From Gemmatimonadaceae bacterium (GTDB lineage: Bacteria; Gemmatimonadota; Gemmatimonadetes; Gemmatimonadales; Gemmatimonadaceae), in NCBI GenBank assembly GCA_013820975.1, contig JACDHQ010000170.1, positions 1 through 5,641 on the forward strand: a DNA stretch of 5,641 nt, given 5' to 3'. The stretch's first letter is position 1. Each line of letters opens with the position of its first letter. Shown one piece after another: positions 5,581-5,641 of the stretch. A program made the position numbers and the translations under genes. The notes under the pieces are model-generated. The model had not been told where the DNA came from, searched no databases, and saw only the letters and a program-made list of their open reading frames with translations.

Positions 5581-5641
5581 CGGTTGGGGGGCGGGGACGG
5601 GGGTTGGGAGCGGGGTTGGGGTCAGGGCGGTTGGGGTCAGC
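5581..5641 (+). repeat. G-rich imperfect repeat array after the M28 gene (runs off window)
   Basis: Two bases after the M28 stop the plus strand becomes G-rich. GGTTGGG-type units start at 5582, 5602, 5614 and 5629. The last two belong to a direct repeat of GGTTGGGGTCAG (5614-5625 and 5629-5640) with a 15-bp period. Several G-runs of three to six with short loops make a G-quadruplex possible on the coding strand and in the transcript's 3' end. No hairpin followed by a T-run is visible before the window ends, so a standard terminator is not shown here. Confidence 0.7.

Overview
The window is a GC-rich (roughly two thirds by eye), tightly packed piece of a chromosome from a bacterium with an outer membrane. 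It encodes lipopolysaccharide-export permeases (LptF, LptG), a Mla/MCE phospholipid-transport permease and substrate-binding protein (MlaE, MlaD), and a secreted lipoprotein of the M28/glutaminyl-cyclase type. The protein style, the elongated LptF and the repeat-derived spurious ORF extensions remind me of Gemmatimonadota, but that is inference and no marker gene here proves it. I see no mobile-element gene, phage gene, CRISPR array, tRNA or rRNA.

Layout. The minus strand carries one apparent transcription unit read right to left: lptF (4387 to 2687), lptG (2687 to 1593), mlaE (1596 to 742), a 90-base gap, then mlaD (651 to the window edge, still open). lptF and lptG overlap by one base (TGATG). 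lptG and mlaE overlap by four bases (ATGA). Both junctions suggest translational coupling. The plus strand carries one gene, a QC-like M28 lipoprotein (4619 to 5578), divergent from lptF. The 231-base divergent intergenic region (4388-4618) holds a near-perfect 37-bp inverted repeat, a 9-bp motif mirrored just before both start codons, and a C-tract block that would be a G-quadruplex motif on the minus strand. A G-rich imperfect repeat array starts right after the M28 stop and runs off the window.

How the genes fit together. LptF and LptG are the two membrane halves of the LptB2FG ABC transporter, which extracts LPS from the inner membrane and sends it outward. MlaE and MlaD are the inner-membrane permease and MCE lipid-binding ring of the phospholipid transporter that maintains outer-membrane asymmetry. 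Putting them in one coupled unit implies co-ordinated outer-membrane lipid homeostasis. Neither ATPase (LptB, MlaF) is in the window, and no mlaF lies between mlaE and mlaD. The M28 lipoprotein probably acts in the periplasm or at the outer membrane, with no evident functional tie to lipid transport apart from sharing the divergent regulatory region.

No clearly new biological system is visible. The most unusual items are the hexapeptide-repeat insertion in LptF, the structured divergent intergenic region, the G-tract blocks flanking the M28 gene, and the lptFG-mlaED linkage without mlaF.
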